From Halobacillus litoralis (GTDB lineage: Bacteria > Bacillota > Bacilli > Bacillales > Halobacillaceae), in NCBI RefSeq assembly GCF_009856355.1, contig NZ_WMEW01000007.1, positions 124,001 through 188,000 of the forward strand: 64,000 bases of DNA, in the 5' to 3' direction. The translations under genes and the position numbers were made by a program. Position 1 is the stretch's first letter; each line of letters begins with the position of its first letter. This document shows positions 45,841 to 54,968 of the stretch, in pieces. Under the pieces are notes generated by a model. The model saw only the letters and a list, made by a program, of their open reading frames with translations, was not told the origin of the DNA and ran no database searches.

Positions 45841-47232
45841 ATGCTTCATACGAAGGCCCCTCATATAGAAGAAGCAGCAGGGGAAGCCCTTCAGAGAGCG
45901 CATCTTCTTGGGGAACCTCAATGTATAAGTATCGTTGAACATATAGATGATATGGATGCTTTTCAGTTTTTTCATGCCGGTGGATCGGTCGATCTTCACC
46001 GGACGTTCTGGCAGAGCGCGGATAATGACTTGACGATGGTCGGCATTGGACGGGCCAGCCAGCTTTATGCAGAACGTACCGATCGTTTTCAGGAAGTGCA
46101 GAGATTATGGCAGAAGCTTATGGACAATGCGGTTGTCTATGACGACTATCAGAAGAAAGGGACAGGGCTGACCGCATTGGGAGGGTTCAGCTTTGATCCG
46201 GAAGAATCAGACGATCATCTTTGGGGAAGTTTCCCTGACAGTCAGATGACGATCCCGGCTTTTATGCTTACGAAAGTGGGCGGAGCTGCGTATTTGACGA
46301 TGAATGTGCTTATTTTTCCGGAAGACCATTTAAAGCAGATTGTTCACCAGCTTCTGGACCAGCGGGAAACGCTGATGAAGTCGGAAGGTTTCGAGGCGGC
46401 TTTTCCTGTAGTGACAGGGAGAGAGGAAGCAGCGCCTGCTCAATGGAAAGAAACGGTGAAAAAAGCAACAGAAGATATTAAGAACGGAAAAATCAGCAAG
46501 GTGGTACTGGCCAGGGAAATCCGTCTGAAGTTCCAGGATGCTGTACAGGCCGCTTCTGTGATTAAGGAGCTTGCTGATTCACAGCCGAACAGCTACATCT
46601 TTGCTTTTGAAAGCCGGGGGGATTATTTTGTCGGGGCTACTCCTGAGCGGCTTGCCAAGCTCGAAAACCGCCGGCTTGTGTCCACCTGCCTGGCAGGAAC
46701 AACCCCGAGGGGAGCGACATCCGAAGAGGATGAGGCTCTTGGGCTTGAGCTTTTAAATGATCCGAAAAACCGCCAGGAACACCAATTTGTCGTAGATATG
46801 ATTAAAGATGCGGTGGAAGCCTGCTCCAGTAATGTCTCCATTCCGGATGTTCCTGTGCTGTATCCGCTGAAAAACCTTCAGCACTTGTATACACCTGTAA
46901 CGGCCGTCCTGGATGAAGGGTATACACTCCTGGACGTTGTCGAAAAGCTTCACCCGACACCTGCTTTAGGTGGAATGCCACAGCAGGAAGCCGTTTCATA
47001 TATCCGGAAGCATGAACAGTTGAACAGAGGCTGGTATGCCGGTCCTGTAGGCTGGTTTGATGCGAAGAATAACGGGGAGTTTGCGGTAGCGATCCGTTCG
47101 GCACTCATCCAGCAGGATCAGGCATCTTTATTTGCCGGCTGTGGAGTAGTGGAAGATTCCGATCCACAGGCGGAATATGAAGAAACCGCCGTTAAACTTA
47201 AGCCAATGCTGACAGTTCTAGGAGGCTTGTAA
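45841..47232 (+). CDS. menF: Isochorismate synthase MenF
   Basis: 463 residues, chorismate-utilising fold. KVVLAREIRL near 220, PERLAKLENRRLVSTCLAGT near 270, and the C-terminal HPTPALGGMPQ, AGPVGWFD and GCGVVEDSDP blocks. Converts chorismate to isochorismate. ATG 45841 has GGGAGG at 7-bp spacing. The stop TAA shares one base with the menD ATG. Confidence 0.95.
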   Translation: MLHTKAPHIEEAAGEALQRAHLLGEPQCISIVEHIDDMDAFQFFHAGGSVDLHRTFWQSADNDLTMVGIGRASQLYAERTDRFQEVQRLWQKLMDNAVVYDDYQKKGTGLTALGGFSFDPEESDDHLWGSFPDSQMTIPAFMLTKVGGAAYLTMNVLIFPEDHLKQIVHQLLDQRETLMKSEGFEAAFPVVTGREEAAPAQWKETVKKATEDIKNGKISKVVLAREIRLKFQDAVQAASVIKELADSQPNSYIFAFESRGDYFVGATPERLAKLENRRLVSTCLAGTTPRGATSEEDEALGLELLNDPKNRQEHQFVVDMIKDAVEACSSNVSIPDVPVLYPLKNLQHLYTPVTAVLDEGYTLLDVVEKLHPTPALGGMPQQEAVSYIRKHEQLNRGWYAGPVGWFDAKNNGEFAVAIRSALIQQDQASLFAGCGVVEDSDPQAEYEETAVKLKPMLTVLGGL

Positions 47233-48977
47233 TGGGACACGTGGAAGCTTTAACGAAGTATGTCACACATTTTGTCGACCAGCTCGCATTTTCAGGAGTC
47301 AGGCAGGTCGTCATTTCACCAGGGTCCCGGTCCACACCGCTGGCCCTGACATTTGCTGAGCATTCTGAGGTGAAACACTGGGTTCACCTTGATGAGCGCT
47401 CAGCAGCTTTTTTTGCGTTAGGGATCGCCAAACAGACCAATGAGCCGGTAGCTCTTGTCTGTACGTCCGGCACAGCCGCCGCCAACTATTATCCGGCGGT
47501 TGTCGAAGCGTACTACAGTCGTGTTCCGCTCGTTGTTCTCACAGCCGACAGGCCGCACGAACTCCGTGAAACCGGCGCACCACAGGCAGTCAATCAGCTC
47601 CAGATGTATGGAGATTATGCAAAGTTTCATGTGGATTTAGCGCTTCCTGAGGAAAATAATTTCATGTATGCACGAAGACAGGCAGCAAGAGCCGCAGCGG
47701 AGGCCGTCACTGGACAGCCGGGCCCGGTTCATGTAAATCTTCCGTTCAGGGAGCCGCTCATCCCCGACTTTTCCCTGGAGGGGGCCTGGCGCGGGGACAC
47801 GCTTCCCGTTCCGGTTCCTTCTGCAGGGAAAAAACAGCTTGATTCGCATGCTCTCCATCATTTGTTGGAGCAGCTCGGGCGTTCGGATAAAGGGTTGATT
47901 GTAGTAGGTCCGCAGACTCATGAGGAACTGGCAGAAGCCGTGACGGAGTTTGCCGCCCGCCTTGGTGTGCCTGTCTTTGCTGATCCCTTATCCCAGCTGA
48001 GGGCCGGGGATCATGATAAACGGCATGTGATTGAAAATTACGGATCGCTGCTGAAGTCATCCTGGGTTAAAGAGAACATGAAGCCGGACTACATTCTGCG
48101 GTTTGGGGCCATGCCTGTATCCAAAACCTATTTAAAATGGGTGCAGCACCATGAGGACACGGTAGACCATTATGTCGTTGATGATGAACCGGGATATCGG
48201 GAGCCGGCCGGTCTTGCTGTCCAGTATATCTGGGCAGAAGCTGTGGAACTCTGTCGACAGCTGGCCGCTGAACTGCCCGAGGGGAATGTTCAGACAACAT
48301 GGCTGGAAGAATGGCAGCAGATGAACACGATGGCCAAAACCGAAATGTTGAAAGACCCGGGCGAAGCATTGAACGAAGGCCATGCTGTTGCTTATCTTGC
48401 TGAGGCTCTTCCGGATCAGTCCACCTTTTTCATTGGAAACAGTATGCCGATCCGGGATGTTGACAGCTTTTTCATGTCAACGCCGAAGCGGGTAACTATG
48501 ATGGCCAACCGGGGGGCCAATGGAATTGACGGTGTTATTAGTACAGCGCTCGGTACGGCGGCAGCCGGCCGGAAAACAACCCTGCTCCTTGGGGATATTT
48601 CCTTCTTCCATGATATGAACGGTCTTTGGATGGCAAAAAGTCAGGGGCTTCCTTTGACTATTGTTGTCATTAACAATGATGGGGGAGGCATTTTCTCTTA
48701 CCTTCCCCAGTCCCGGGATCCGAAGCATTTCGAGGAACTATTCGGGACACCTCTTGGACTCGATTTGAAGCCGGCGGTTGAAATGTATGGAGGCCGCCAC
48801 CTGCGCGTGCAGACGTGGGAGGAGTACCGACAGGCGCTGGCTGAGAGCGCATCGTCACAGCAGCTGATGGTAATTGAAGCCATGGTAAGCCGTGATGATC
48901 ATGTCGACTTTCACAATACGCGCTGGAATGACGTTCATGATGCCGTAGTGCGCTGGAGGGACGACAATGGACAGTAA
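47232..48977 (+). CDS. menD: SEPHCHC synthase MenD
   Basis: 581 residues, ThDP-dependent. SPGSRSTPLAL near 29, the catalytic Glu in LDERSAAFFALG near 55, and the ThDP-Mg motif GDISFFHDMNGL near 455 with NNDGGGIFSYLPQ. Joins isochorismate and 2-oxoglutarate. Overlaps menF by 1 bp and menH by 11 bp. Confidence 0.96.
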   Translation: MGHVEALTKYVTHFVDQLAFSGVRQVVISPGSRSTPLALTFAEHSEVKHWVHLDERSAAFFALGIAKQTNEPVALVCTSGTAAANYYPAVVEAYYSRVPLVVLTADRPHELRETGAPQAVNQLQMYGDYAKFHVDLALPEENNFMYARRQAARAAAEAVTGQPGPVHVNLPFREPLIPDFSLEGAWRGDTLPVPVPSAGKKQLDSHALHHLLEQLGRSDKGLIVVGPQTHEELAEAVTEFAARLGVPVFADPLSQLRAGDHDKRHVIENYGSLLKSSWVKENMKPDYILRFGAMPVSKTYLKWVQHHEDTVDHYVVDDEPGYREPAGLAVQYIWAEAVELCRQLAAELPEGNVQTTWLEEWQQMNTMAKTEMLKDPGEALNEGHAVAYLAEALPDQSTFFIGNSMPIRDVDSFFMSTPKRVTMMANRGANGIDGVISTALGTAAAGRKTTLLLGDISFFHDMNGLWMAKSQGLPLTIVVINNDGGGIFSYLPQSRDPKHFEELFGTPLGLDLKPAVEMYGGRHLRVQTWEEYRQALAESASSQQLMVIEAMVSRDDHVDFHNTRWNDVHDAVVRWRDDNGQ

Positions 48978-49764
48978 TATTAACGGCCGTGAATATAAAG
49001 TGATGCGGACCGGCGAAGGGGAACCCCTTCTTCTTCTCCACGGGTTTACAGGTACGTCCGGTACGTTTGATGAGCCATTGTCGTATTTATCGGGTTCTTA
49101 TGATATCGTTAAAGTCGACCTGCCGGGTCATGGAGGCACAGGGCCGCTTGGCGCGGTTTCAATGGAGCGCTTCTGCAGGGATCTGCATGAACTGCTGGAT
49201 CGATTGGAAATTGAACAGGTTCATCTGCTTGGATATTCGCTTGGCGGTCGTGCTGCGCTTTCCTTTGCTGTTCTTTATCCTGATAAAGTGAAAAGTATCC
49301 TGTTGGAAAGTGCTTCTCCCGGTCTTGCATCGACGGAAGAACAGCTTGCGAGACAGGCAAAGGATAAAGCGCTGGCTGATATGCTTCTGCGGGACGGTTT
49401 AGATGCTTTCGTTGATTATTGGGAGCAGATCCCGCTCTTCCGTACGCAGGACAGTCTTCCTGAAGAGAAGAAGCAGGAGATCCGGACGGAGCGGCTCAGC
49501 CATCAGGGACAGGGGCTTGCGGAATCACTTTCAGGAATGGGGACGGGACATCAACCATCCTGGTGGGAACAATTAACCACTCTAACCATCCCTGTCTGTC
49601 TTATTACAGGGGCTGAGGATGAGAAGTTCAAAAATATCAACAAACAGATGTCTGAACTGCTGCCGAAGGTCCACTGGGAAGAGGTGGAAGGAGCCGGACA
49701 TGCCGTACACCTTGAGAAACCGCGAATTTTTGCTAAAATTGTAGATAGCTTCATGTTAAAATAG
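48967..49764 (+). CDS. menH: SHCHC synthase MenH (alpha/beta hydrolase)
   Basis: 265 residues. Nucleophile elbow GYSLGGR near 94, with the acid Asp near 222 (TGAEDEKF) and His in GAGHAVH near 246. Eliminates pyruvate from SEPHCHC. Translationally coupled to menD. Confidence 0.93.
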   Translation: MDSNINGREYKVMRTGEGEPLLLLHGFTGTSGTFDEPLSYLSGSYDIVKVDLPGHGGTGPLGAVSMERFCRDLHELLDRLEIEQVHLLGYSLGGRAALSFAVLYPDKVKSILLESASPGLASTEEQLARQAKDKALADMLLRDGLDAFVDYWEQIPLFRTQDSLPEEKKQEIRTERLSHQGQGLAESLSGMGTGHQPSWWEQLTTLTIPVCLITGAEDEKFKNINKQMSELLPKVHWEEVEGAGHAVHLEKPRIFAKIVDSFMLK

Positions 49765-49824
49765 TTAATGAAAGCGTTTTTCATGAGGGTATATAGATGT
49801 AAACATATTGAAGGAGGAAATGAA

Positions 49825-50643
49825 ATGTCTTTTGATTGGATTCAAGACCGCGAGTACGAAGATATTATGTACGAGCGTTTCGAAGGGATTGCTAAAATTA
49901 CGATAAATCGTCCGGAGGTCCGCAACGCGTTCCGTCCACAGACGGTTTCCGAACTGATCGACGCATTTGCTTATGCGCGTGACGATTCCAGAATTGGTGT
50001 GATTGTTCTTGCCGGAGCCGGTGATGATGCATTCTGTGCCGGAGGTGACCAGAAAGTACGCGGTCACGGTGGCTATGTTGGAAACGACCAGATCCCACGC
50101 TTGAACGTCCTGGATCTTCAACGTTTGATCCGTGTTATTCCTAAACCGGTTGTAGCTATGGTTTCCGGTTATGCTATTGGTGGAGGTCACGTCCTACATA
50201 TTGTCTGTGACCTGACGATTGCAGCGGATAATGCCATCTTCGGTCAGACAGGTCCGAAAGTCGGCAGCTTTGACGCCGGTTACGGCGCTGGTCTGCTTGC
50301 ACGTATCGTCGGCCATAAGAAAGCCCGTGAAATTTGGTACCTGTGCCGTCAATACAGTGCAAAAGAAGCGGAGGACATGGGTCTTGTCAACACCGTTGTT
50401 CCTTTGGAGGAGCTCGAAGCAGAAACGGTTCAATGGTGCCGTGAAATGCTGGAGAAATCCCCGACAGCCCTGCGTTTCCTGAAGGCTTCCTTCAACGCAG
50501 ATACAGACGGCCTTGCCGGGCTGCAGCAAATGGGTGGAGACGCAACCCTTCTTTACTATACAACAGATGAAGCGAAAGAAGGCCGCGACGCCTTTAAGGA
50601 AAAGAGAAAGCCTGATTTCGATCAGTTCCCTCGTTTCCCTTAA
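49825..50643 (+). CDS. menB: 1,4-dihydroxy-2-naphthoyl-CoA synthase MenB
   Basis: 272 residues, crotonase fold. [13 protein letters not shown] near 29, [10 protein letters not shown] near 74 (oxyanion Gly), and the MenB-type [13 protein letters not shown] near 150. Cyclises OSB-CoA. ATG 49825 follows GGAGG; the open frame to 49768 overlaps the intergenic region. Confidence 0.96.
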   Translation: MSFDWIQDREYEDIMYERFEGIAKITINRPEVRNAFRPQTVSELIDAFAYARDDSRIGVIVLAGAGDDAFCAGGDQKVRGHGGYVGNDQIPRLNVLDLQRLIRVIPKPVVAMVSGYAIGGGHVLHIVCDLTIAADNAIFGQTGPKVGSFDAGYGAGLLARIVGHKKAREIWYLCRQYSAKEAEDMGLVNTVVPLEELEAETVQWCREMLEKSPTALRFLKASFNADTDGLAGLQQMGGDATLLYYTTDEAKEGRDAFKEKRKPDFDQFPRFP

Positions 50644-50659
50644 TAACTGGACATGATAA

Positions 50660-50698
50660 ACAAAGGGGGCATTCCAATGAAGGGGATGCCCCTTTTCC
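50660..50698 (+). terminator. Intercistronic hairpin between menB and menE
   Basis: AAAGGGGGCATTCC with GGGATGCCCCTTTT; T-run short (TTTTCC). May attenuate transcription or stabilise the upstream mRNA. Confidence 0.55.
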
Positions 50699-50721
50699 AA
50701 TGAATGAAAGGAGAGAAGCAT

Positions 50722-52179
50722 ATGGGGGAAAAGATTCCTCACTGGCTGGATAAACAAGCCTTTTTAAACCCGGAAAAAACGGCGCTGGAAACACCGGAAG
50801 GCAGCGCGTATACATTTATGGAGCTTCAGGAAAAAAGCAGGCAGATGGCTCATTACCTCATCCGTATGGGAGTGGAGGAAGGTGACCATATTGCTTTTCT
50901 TTCAGGAAACGATATTCATTTTCCTGTGTTCATCCATGCGGTCAGCTATATCGGGGCTGTCGTCGTTCTGTTAAATACACGGCTGGAAGCGCCGGAAATA
51001 TCTTATCAGCTGCAGGATGCGGACGTATCCCGTTTGTTCGTGCAGTCTTCCTTCACGGACACAGCTTTACGGGCGGTGGAAAATACGGAAGTGGAAGTCG
51101 TTGAATTTGAGAATGTTCCTCCTGTAAGCAGTCCGGAAGGAGCATTGAAAAAAGAGATCGATTTTGATGCACCTTATACCATGATGTACACATCCGGAAC
51201 GACCGGGAAACCGAAGGCTGTGGTTCATACGTATGGGAATCATTGGTACAGCGCCGCTGCTTCCGCATTGAACCTTGGTCTGACCCCTGATGATAAATGG
51301 CTCATCTGCCTGCCGCTTTTTCACGTCGGCGGTTTTTCTGTTTTGATTAAGAGTATGGTTTACGGGATGTCTGTGTACCTTATGGATAAATTTGATGAAA
51401 ACCGGTTCCATGAGGCTGTAATGAATAAACGTGTGACCCACGCCTCGGTGGTTACGGTCATGCTCCAGCGTCTTTTGAAACGAACAGGGTCATCTGGTTA
51501 TCCTGATACGTTCCGCTGTATGCTGCTCGGGGGCGGTCCGGTTCCGGCCGTACTGTTAAAAGACTGCTCTGCAAAGGGGATCCCGGTCTTCCAGACTTAT
51601 GGGATGACGGAAACGTCCTCGCAAATTGCCACATTAAGCCCTGCTTCTGCTTTTGATAAAGCCGGATCAGCAGGAAAGGCATTAAGCCTTGCAGATCTGT
51701 GGATCGACAGCGCTGCCCCGGGGGAAATTGGAGAGATCATTGTCCAGGGACCTATGGTTTCGAAAGGGTATTATAACCGCCCGCCGCGGCAGGAAGCTTA
51801 TATTCATACCGGGGACCTAGGGTATCAGGATGCGGACGGTTTTTTATACGTCGTGGACCGGGTCAAGGATATGATTATATCCGGCGGAGAAAATGTGTAT
51901 CCTGCTGAAATAGAAAGCGTGCTTTCAGAAATCCCCGGAATTAAAGAAGCGGGGGTCACAGGACGTCCGGATGACCGCTGGGGGGAAGTACCGGTAGCTT
52001 TTCTGGTCGCAGAGGATCAGACGCTGACGGATAAGGCTGTCCATCAGTATGTGGAGGAAAGAATGGCGAAGTATAAGCGTCCGGCTGCAATATACTGGGT
52101 CCGTGAGCTGCCGCGCAATGCCTCCAACAAGTTGTTGAGAAGGGAGCTGCTGTCCTTAACCGGGGGAGAGAATTCATGA
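50722..52179 (+). CDS. menE: O-succinylbenzoate-CoA ligase MenE
   Basis: 485 residues, ANL adenylate-forming enzyme. P-loop MYTSGTTGKPKAV near 153, YGMTETSSQ near 293, and the hinge motif near 380 (GGENVYPAEIES). Activates OSB with ATP and CoA. AAGGAG with 8-bp spacing selects ATG 50722. Overlaps menC by 4 bp (ATGA). Confidence 0.95.
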   Translation: MGEKIPHWLDKQAFLNPEKTALETPEGSAYTFMELQEKSRQMAHYLIRMGVEEGDHIAFLSGNDIHFPVFIHAVSYIGAVVVLLNTRLEAPEISYQLQDADVSRLFVQSSFTDTALRAVENTEVEVVEFENVPPVSSPEGALKKEIDFDAPYTMMYTSGTTGKPKAVVHTYGNHWYSAAASALNLGLTPDDKWLICLPLFHVGGFSVLIKSMVYGMSVYLMDKFDENRFHEAVMNKRVTHASVVTVMLQRLLKRTGSSGYPDTFRCMLLGGGPVPAVLLKDCSAKGIPVFQTYGMTETSSQIATLSPASAFDKAGSAGKALSLADLWIDSAAPGEIGEIIVQGPMVSKGYYNRPPRQEAYIHTGDLGYQDADGFLYVVDRVKDMIISGGENVYPAEIESVLSEIPGIKEAGVTGRPDDRWGEVPVAFLVAEDQTLTDKAVHQYVEERMAKYKRPAAIYWVRELPRNASNKLLRRELLSLTGGENS

Positions 52180-53279
52180 AAATTGAAAAAATCGTTCTGA
52201 AAAAAATTGAGTTGAGCATGAAGAACCCTTTCCGTACAAAAAGAGGAAGCTTAACGTCACGTCCGCTCATTATCGTTGAAGCCCGCGATGACACAGGTTT
52301 GACCGGGTACGGAGAAGTAACAGCATTTCCGGATCCTTTCTACACATATGAAACCACATCCACCGCTTGGCACGTGCTTGAGGATTTTCTAATTCCTTTA
52401 TTCGCAGAGAACACGCTGTCGCATCCGGAACAGGTTCCTGAAATCTTGGATTCCATTCAGGGGCATCCGATGGCGAAAGCAGGCCTGGAGGGTGCTGTTT
52501 GGGATCTCTACGCGAAACAGAAGGACAGAAGTCTCGCCTCTTTGATCGGTGGGACACGGAAATCTGTACGGGCAGGGGCTGTCCTCAGTTTAAGTGATCA
52601 TATCGAGCAGGATATTTCCGATCTGCAGGAGGAAGGCTATGAAAGGTACAAGCTCAAAATCATTAAAGGGAAAGAGCAGGAGATGATTGAAAAAGTACGA
52701 GCCTCCTCTCCAGACCTGCCGATTATGATCGATGGAAATGGGCAGTACGATGAAACGGATATGGATCATCTGGCCGCGCTGGACCGTTACGGGATGCTGA
52801 TGATTGAACAGCCCTTCCGTGCGGGTGATTTCCACCTCCATCAACAACTGCAGAAACGGATGCGGACGCCGATCTGTCTGGATGAGTCCATCACATCCTT
52901 TGAAGATGCCGTTCAGGCGGTTGAGCTCGGAAGCTGCCGGATCATCAACGTGAAGATCAGCCGGGTAGGAGGGCTGACAGCAGCTAAAAAAATCCATGAT
53001 TTCTGTGCCGCCTCCGGAGTGCCGGTGTGGTGCGGGGGCATGGTGGAATCGGGGATTTCCAAAGCTCATAACCTGGCGCTCGCCTCGCTCTCTAATTTCT
53101 CCATCCCTGGAGACTTATCCGGGTCGGCACGGTATTTTGAATCGGATATTGTACAGCCTCCGTTAAAGGTGGAGAAAGGAGCTTTAGCCGTGCCTCAATA
53201 TCCAGGCATCGGAATAGACGTTGATAAGGAAAAGCTTGCAGAAGTGACACAGCAGTCTTCCGTCCATACCCTTTCGTAA
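52176..53279 (+). CDS. menC: O-succinylbenzoate synthase MenC
   Basis: 367 residues, enolase superfamily, NSAR/OSBS group. KLKIIKGKE (catalytic Lys pair), IDGNGQYDE (metal Asp), EQPF and CLDESI (metal ligands), KISRVGG (second catalytic Lys near 267). Dehydrates SHCHC; the group often also racemises N-acyl amino acids. Last gene of the men operon. Confidence 0.94.
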   Translation: MKIEKIVLKKIELSMKNPFRTKRGSLTSRPLIIVEARDDTGLTGYGEVTAFPDPFYTYETTSTAWHVLEDFLIPLFAENTLSHPEQVPEILDSIQGHPMAKAGLEGAVWDLYAKQKDRSLASLIGGTRKSVRAGAVLSLSDHIEQDISDLQEEGYERYKLKIIKGKEQEMIEKVRASSPDLPIMIDGNGQYDETDMDHLAALDRYGMLMIEQPFRAGDFHLHQQLQKRMRTPICLDESITSFEDAVQAVELGSCRIINVKISRVGGLTAAKKIHDFCAASGVPVWCGGMVESGISKAHNLALASLSNFSIPGDLSGSARYFESDIVQPPLKVEKGALAVPQYPGIGIDVDKEKLAEVTQQSSVHTLS

Positions 53280-53335
53280 CCATTCATTCATAACCTTTCC
53301 CTTCGTGGTTCACACTAAGGAAAAGGAGGGTGAAG

Positions 53336-53647
53336 ATGGAACGAAGTCAATATTACATTAACATTGGTACGCGGGAAATTTCCTTGAACCATGACGCCAA
53401 CAATGATGATTTTATTATCTATGCGACCCCTGAGGAAGTGACGGCTCTGCGTGAGGTGTTTGATGAAATAGCTCAATCAGATGTCCGGTCCTTTTACAGG
53501 GCACACATTCCATTCATGCCTTACCATCAGGATCAGGATAACGATGATACCGATGCCGACATGCATAAGGCTTTCCAGCGGATCTATGAGCTGGGGGATG
53601 AGATGACGAAGAAGCATATCGAGGATATGGGTGTTTTAAGAAATTGA
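53336..53647 (+). CDS. Conserved hypothetical protein
   Basis: 103 residues, acidic, no membrane segment. Begins MERSQYYINIGTREISL and ends in a helical region (HKAFQRIYELGDEMTKKHIE) preceded by an Asp-rich stretch (DQDNDDTDAD). AAGGAGGGTG is 4 bp before ATG 53336; GTG 53330 is the alternative. I cannot assign a function. Confidence 0.72.
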   Translation: MERSQYYINIGTREISLNHDANNDDFIIYATPEEVTALREVFDEIAQSDVRSFYRAHIPFMPYHQDQDNDDTDADMHKAFQRIYELGDEMTKKHIEDMGVLRN

Positions 53648-53650
53648 AAA

Positions 53651-53686
53651 AAAGAGGCCGCTTCCTGTTTTGAAGCGGTTCTTTCG
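53651..53686 (+). terminator. Terminator after 53336 gene
   Basis: Imperfect stem GCCGCTTC/GAAGCGGT around CTGTTTT, then TCTTTC. Confidence 0.6.
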
Positions 53687-53829
53687 TACATAATACGGAA
53701 ACTTTGTCGTCGGAACGGATCGGAAAATTGCTCAAGTGGAGAGGGACTGGTTTGTATTTACGGCTGCTTATGGTACGATTTAAAAAGGAAAGCGAACGTA
53801 TAACAAGGATTAAAGGCAGTTGAATAGAC

Positions 53830-54294
53830 ATGAAAACTTTTTATGATTTTTATCACAATCCTGTCCGGTTATCCTTTGAGGATCACCCTTTTTCTGAAGA
53901 GCCTAAACATGTATGGGTCATCTGCCGCTTTCGCGACCAGTGGTTGTTAACCCGTCACAAAGACAGAGGGCTTGAATTTCCAGGAGGAAAAGTGGAAGAA
54001 GGAGAGACGGCGGAACAGGCTGCAGTAAGAGAAGTGAAGGAAGAAACAGGAGCGGATATTGATGCTCTGACTTATCTCGGTCAGTATCATGTTGATGGAA
54101 AAGGCGGAACTGTGATCAAAAACGTCTATTTTGCTTCAATATCTGAGCTTGCTGATCAGGATCATTATTTTGAAACGCATGGCCCTGTTCTTTTCCGGCA
54201 CCTGCCTGGCAACCTGAAAAACAACGACCGGTTCAGCTTCATGATGAAGGATGAGGTTCTTCCAGAATGTTTAAAGCGTCTGGAACACCGGTGA
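53830..54294 (+). CDS. ytkD: Nudix hydrolase YtkD (MutTA-type)
   Basis: 154 residues. Complete Nudix box at about 57-79 ([20 protein letters not shown] then ETG). B. subtilis YtkD (MutTA) hydrolyses 8-oxo-dGTP and can act as RNA pyrophosphohydrolase; neighbourhood (menC side, pckA, metK) agrees. Ribosome site weak (AAAGGCAG). Confidence 0.85.
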   Translation: MKTFYDFYHNPVRLSFEDHPFSEEPKHVWVICRFRDQWLLTRHKDRGLEFPGGKVEEGETAEQAAVREVKEETGADIDALTYLGQYHVDGKGGTVIKNVYFASISELADQDHYFETHGPVLFRHLPGNLKNNDRFSFMMKDEVLPECLKRLEHR

Positions 54295-54299
54295 ACAGA

Positions 54300-54660
54300 A
54301 CAAACGCCGCTGCATTACGAGGCCACTGAAAAACGGAGGATTTGTGAAGTGTAAGGTTCAAAAAAGCGGAGGGCATGGAATATTTTATCCATGCCCTCCG
54401 CTTTTTTTCTGTTTTCATGATGCTTCCCCTTTCTATTCCTTCATTCGTATCCCATTCGCTGTAAAAATCGTATTGGCGCCTTGAAGGCGCATGCCTTCGA
54501 GACCTGAGGCAGCTTCATATTCTTCTTTGAGCTCTCATTCACTATTCTTCGCTTCAATTTTATACTGTTCTTCAGCCATTTGGTTGAAATGATCACTGTT
54601 TTGAAAGGCGGGTTGATCTTTATGTGTTTCTGATTTTAGACTGACGGAGTAACTCTTCGT
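54300..54660 (-). pseudogene. IS remnant C, copy 2 (transposase tail plus right end)
   Basis: On the minus strand reads KSYSVSLKSETHKDQPAFQN, HFNQMAEEQYKIEAKNSE, a stop, then ELKEEYEAASGLEGMRLQGA and ANGIRMKE with stop at 54433-54435. RYKIEAKNSELK..GLxGMxLQGA is the C-terminus of IS1182/IS5-like DDE transposases. The part 54300-54435 repeats the right end seen at 20615-20815. Confidence 0.78.
54361..54407. terminator. Hairpin inside IS remnant C, copy 2
   Basis: 19-bp stem AAAAAGCGGAGGGCATGGA (54361-54379) with complement at 54388-54406; works as terminator on either strand, here likely for ytkD. Confidence 0.85.
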
Positions 54661-54750
54661 TTTGGCTCAGATTAATAACATCCTTCCTGAAGGGGACAGT
54701 TGAGGGTCTAAGGTGGAATCCCTCACTTTTATGTATTCTTTTCATTATAC

Positions 54751-54800
54751 AAAACAAGAGTGATTTTCTTTTATCAATCAAAGAAAATCACTCTTGTTTA
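54751..54800. repeat. 19-bp perfect inverted repeat
   Basis: AAACAAGAGTGATTTTCTT (54752-54770) and complement (54781-54799), loop TTATCAATCA. AT-rich; no gene ends next to it, so it may be an IS or MITE end or a relic terminator. Confidence 0.7.
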
Positions 54801-54815
54801 AATGGGACACCGTTG

Positions 54816-54875
54816 ATTCCACGATGAGCGTTCGATGGCGAGACCGTGGCCGCGGCAGCCATCCAGCGAAAAGCG
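54816..54875. repeat. Palindromic dispersed repeat A, copy 5 (short, inverted)
   Basis: Reverse complement reads CGAATCGCTTTTCGCTGGAT, GGCTGCCGCGGCCACGGTCT then CGAACGCTCATCGTGG: the outer arms of the repeat without its TTGGTCAAG core. Confidence 0.6.
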
Positions 54876-54968
54876 ATTCGTGTGAATCAATAACCATCTC
54901 CAGTCACTTCCCTTGATAGGAAGGGGTTTTTCAATGGTCTCGTTAGGTTACGTCGGGTTTTTACGTCT

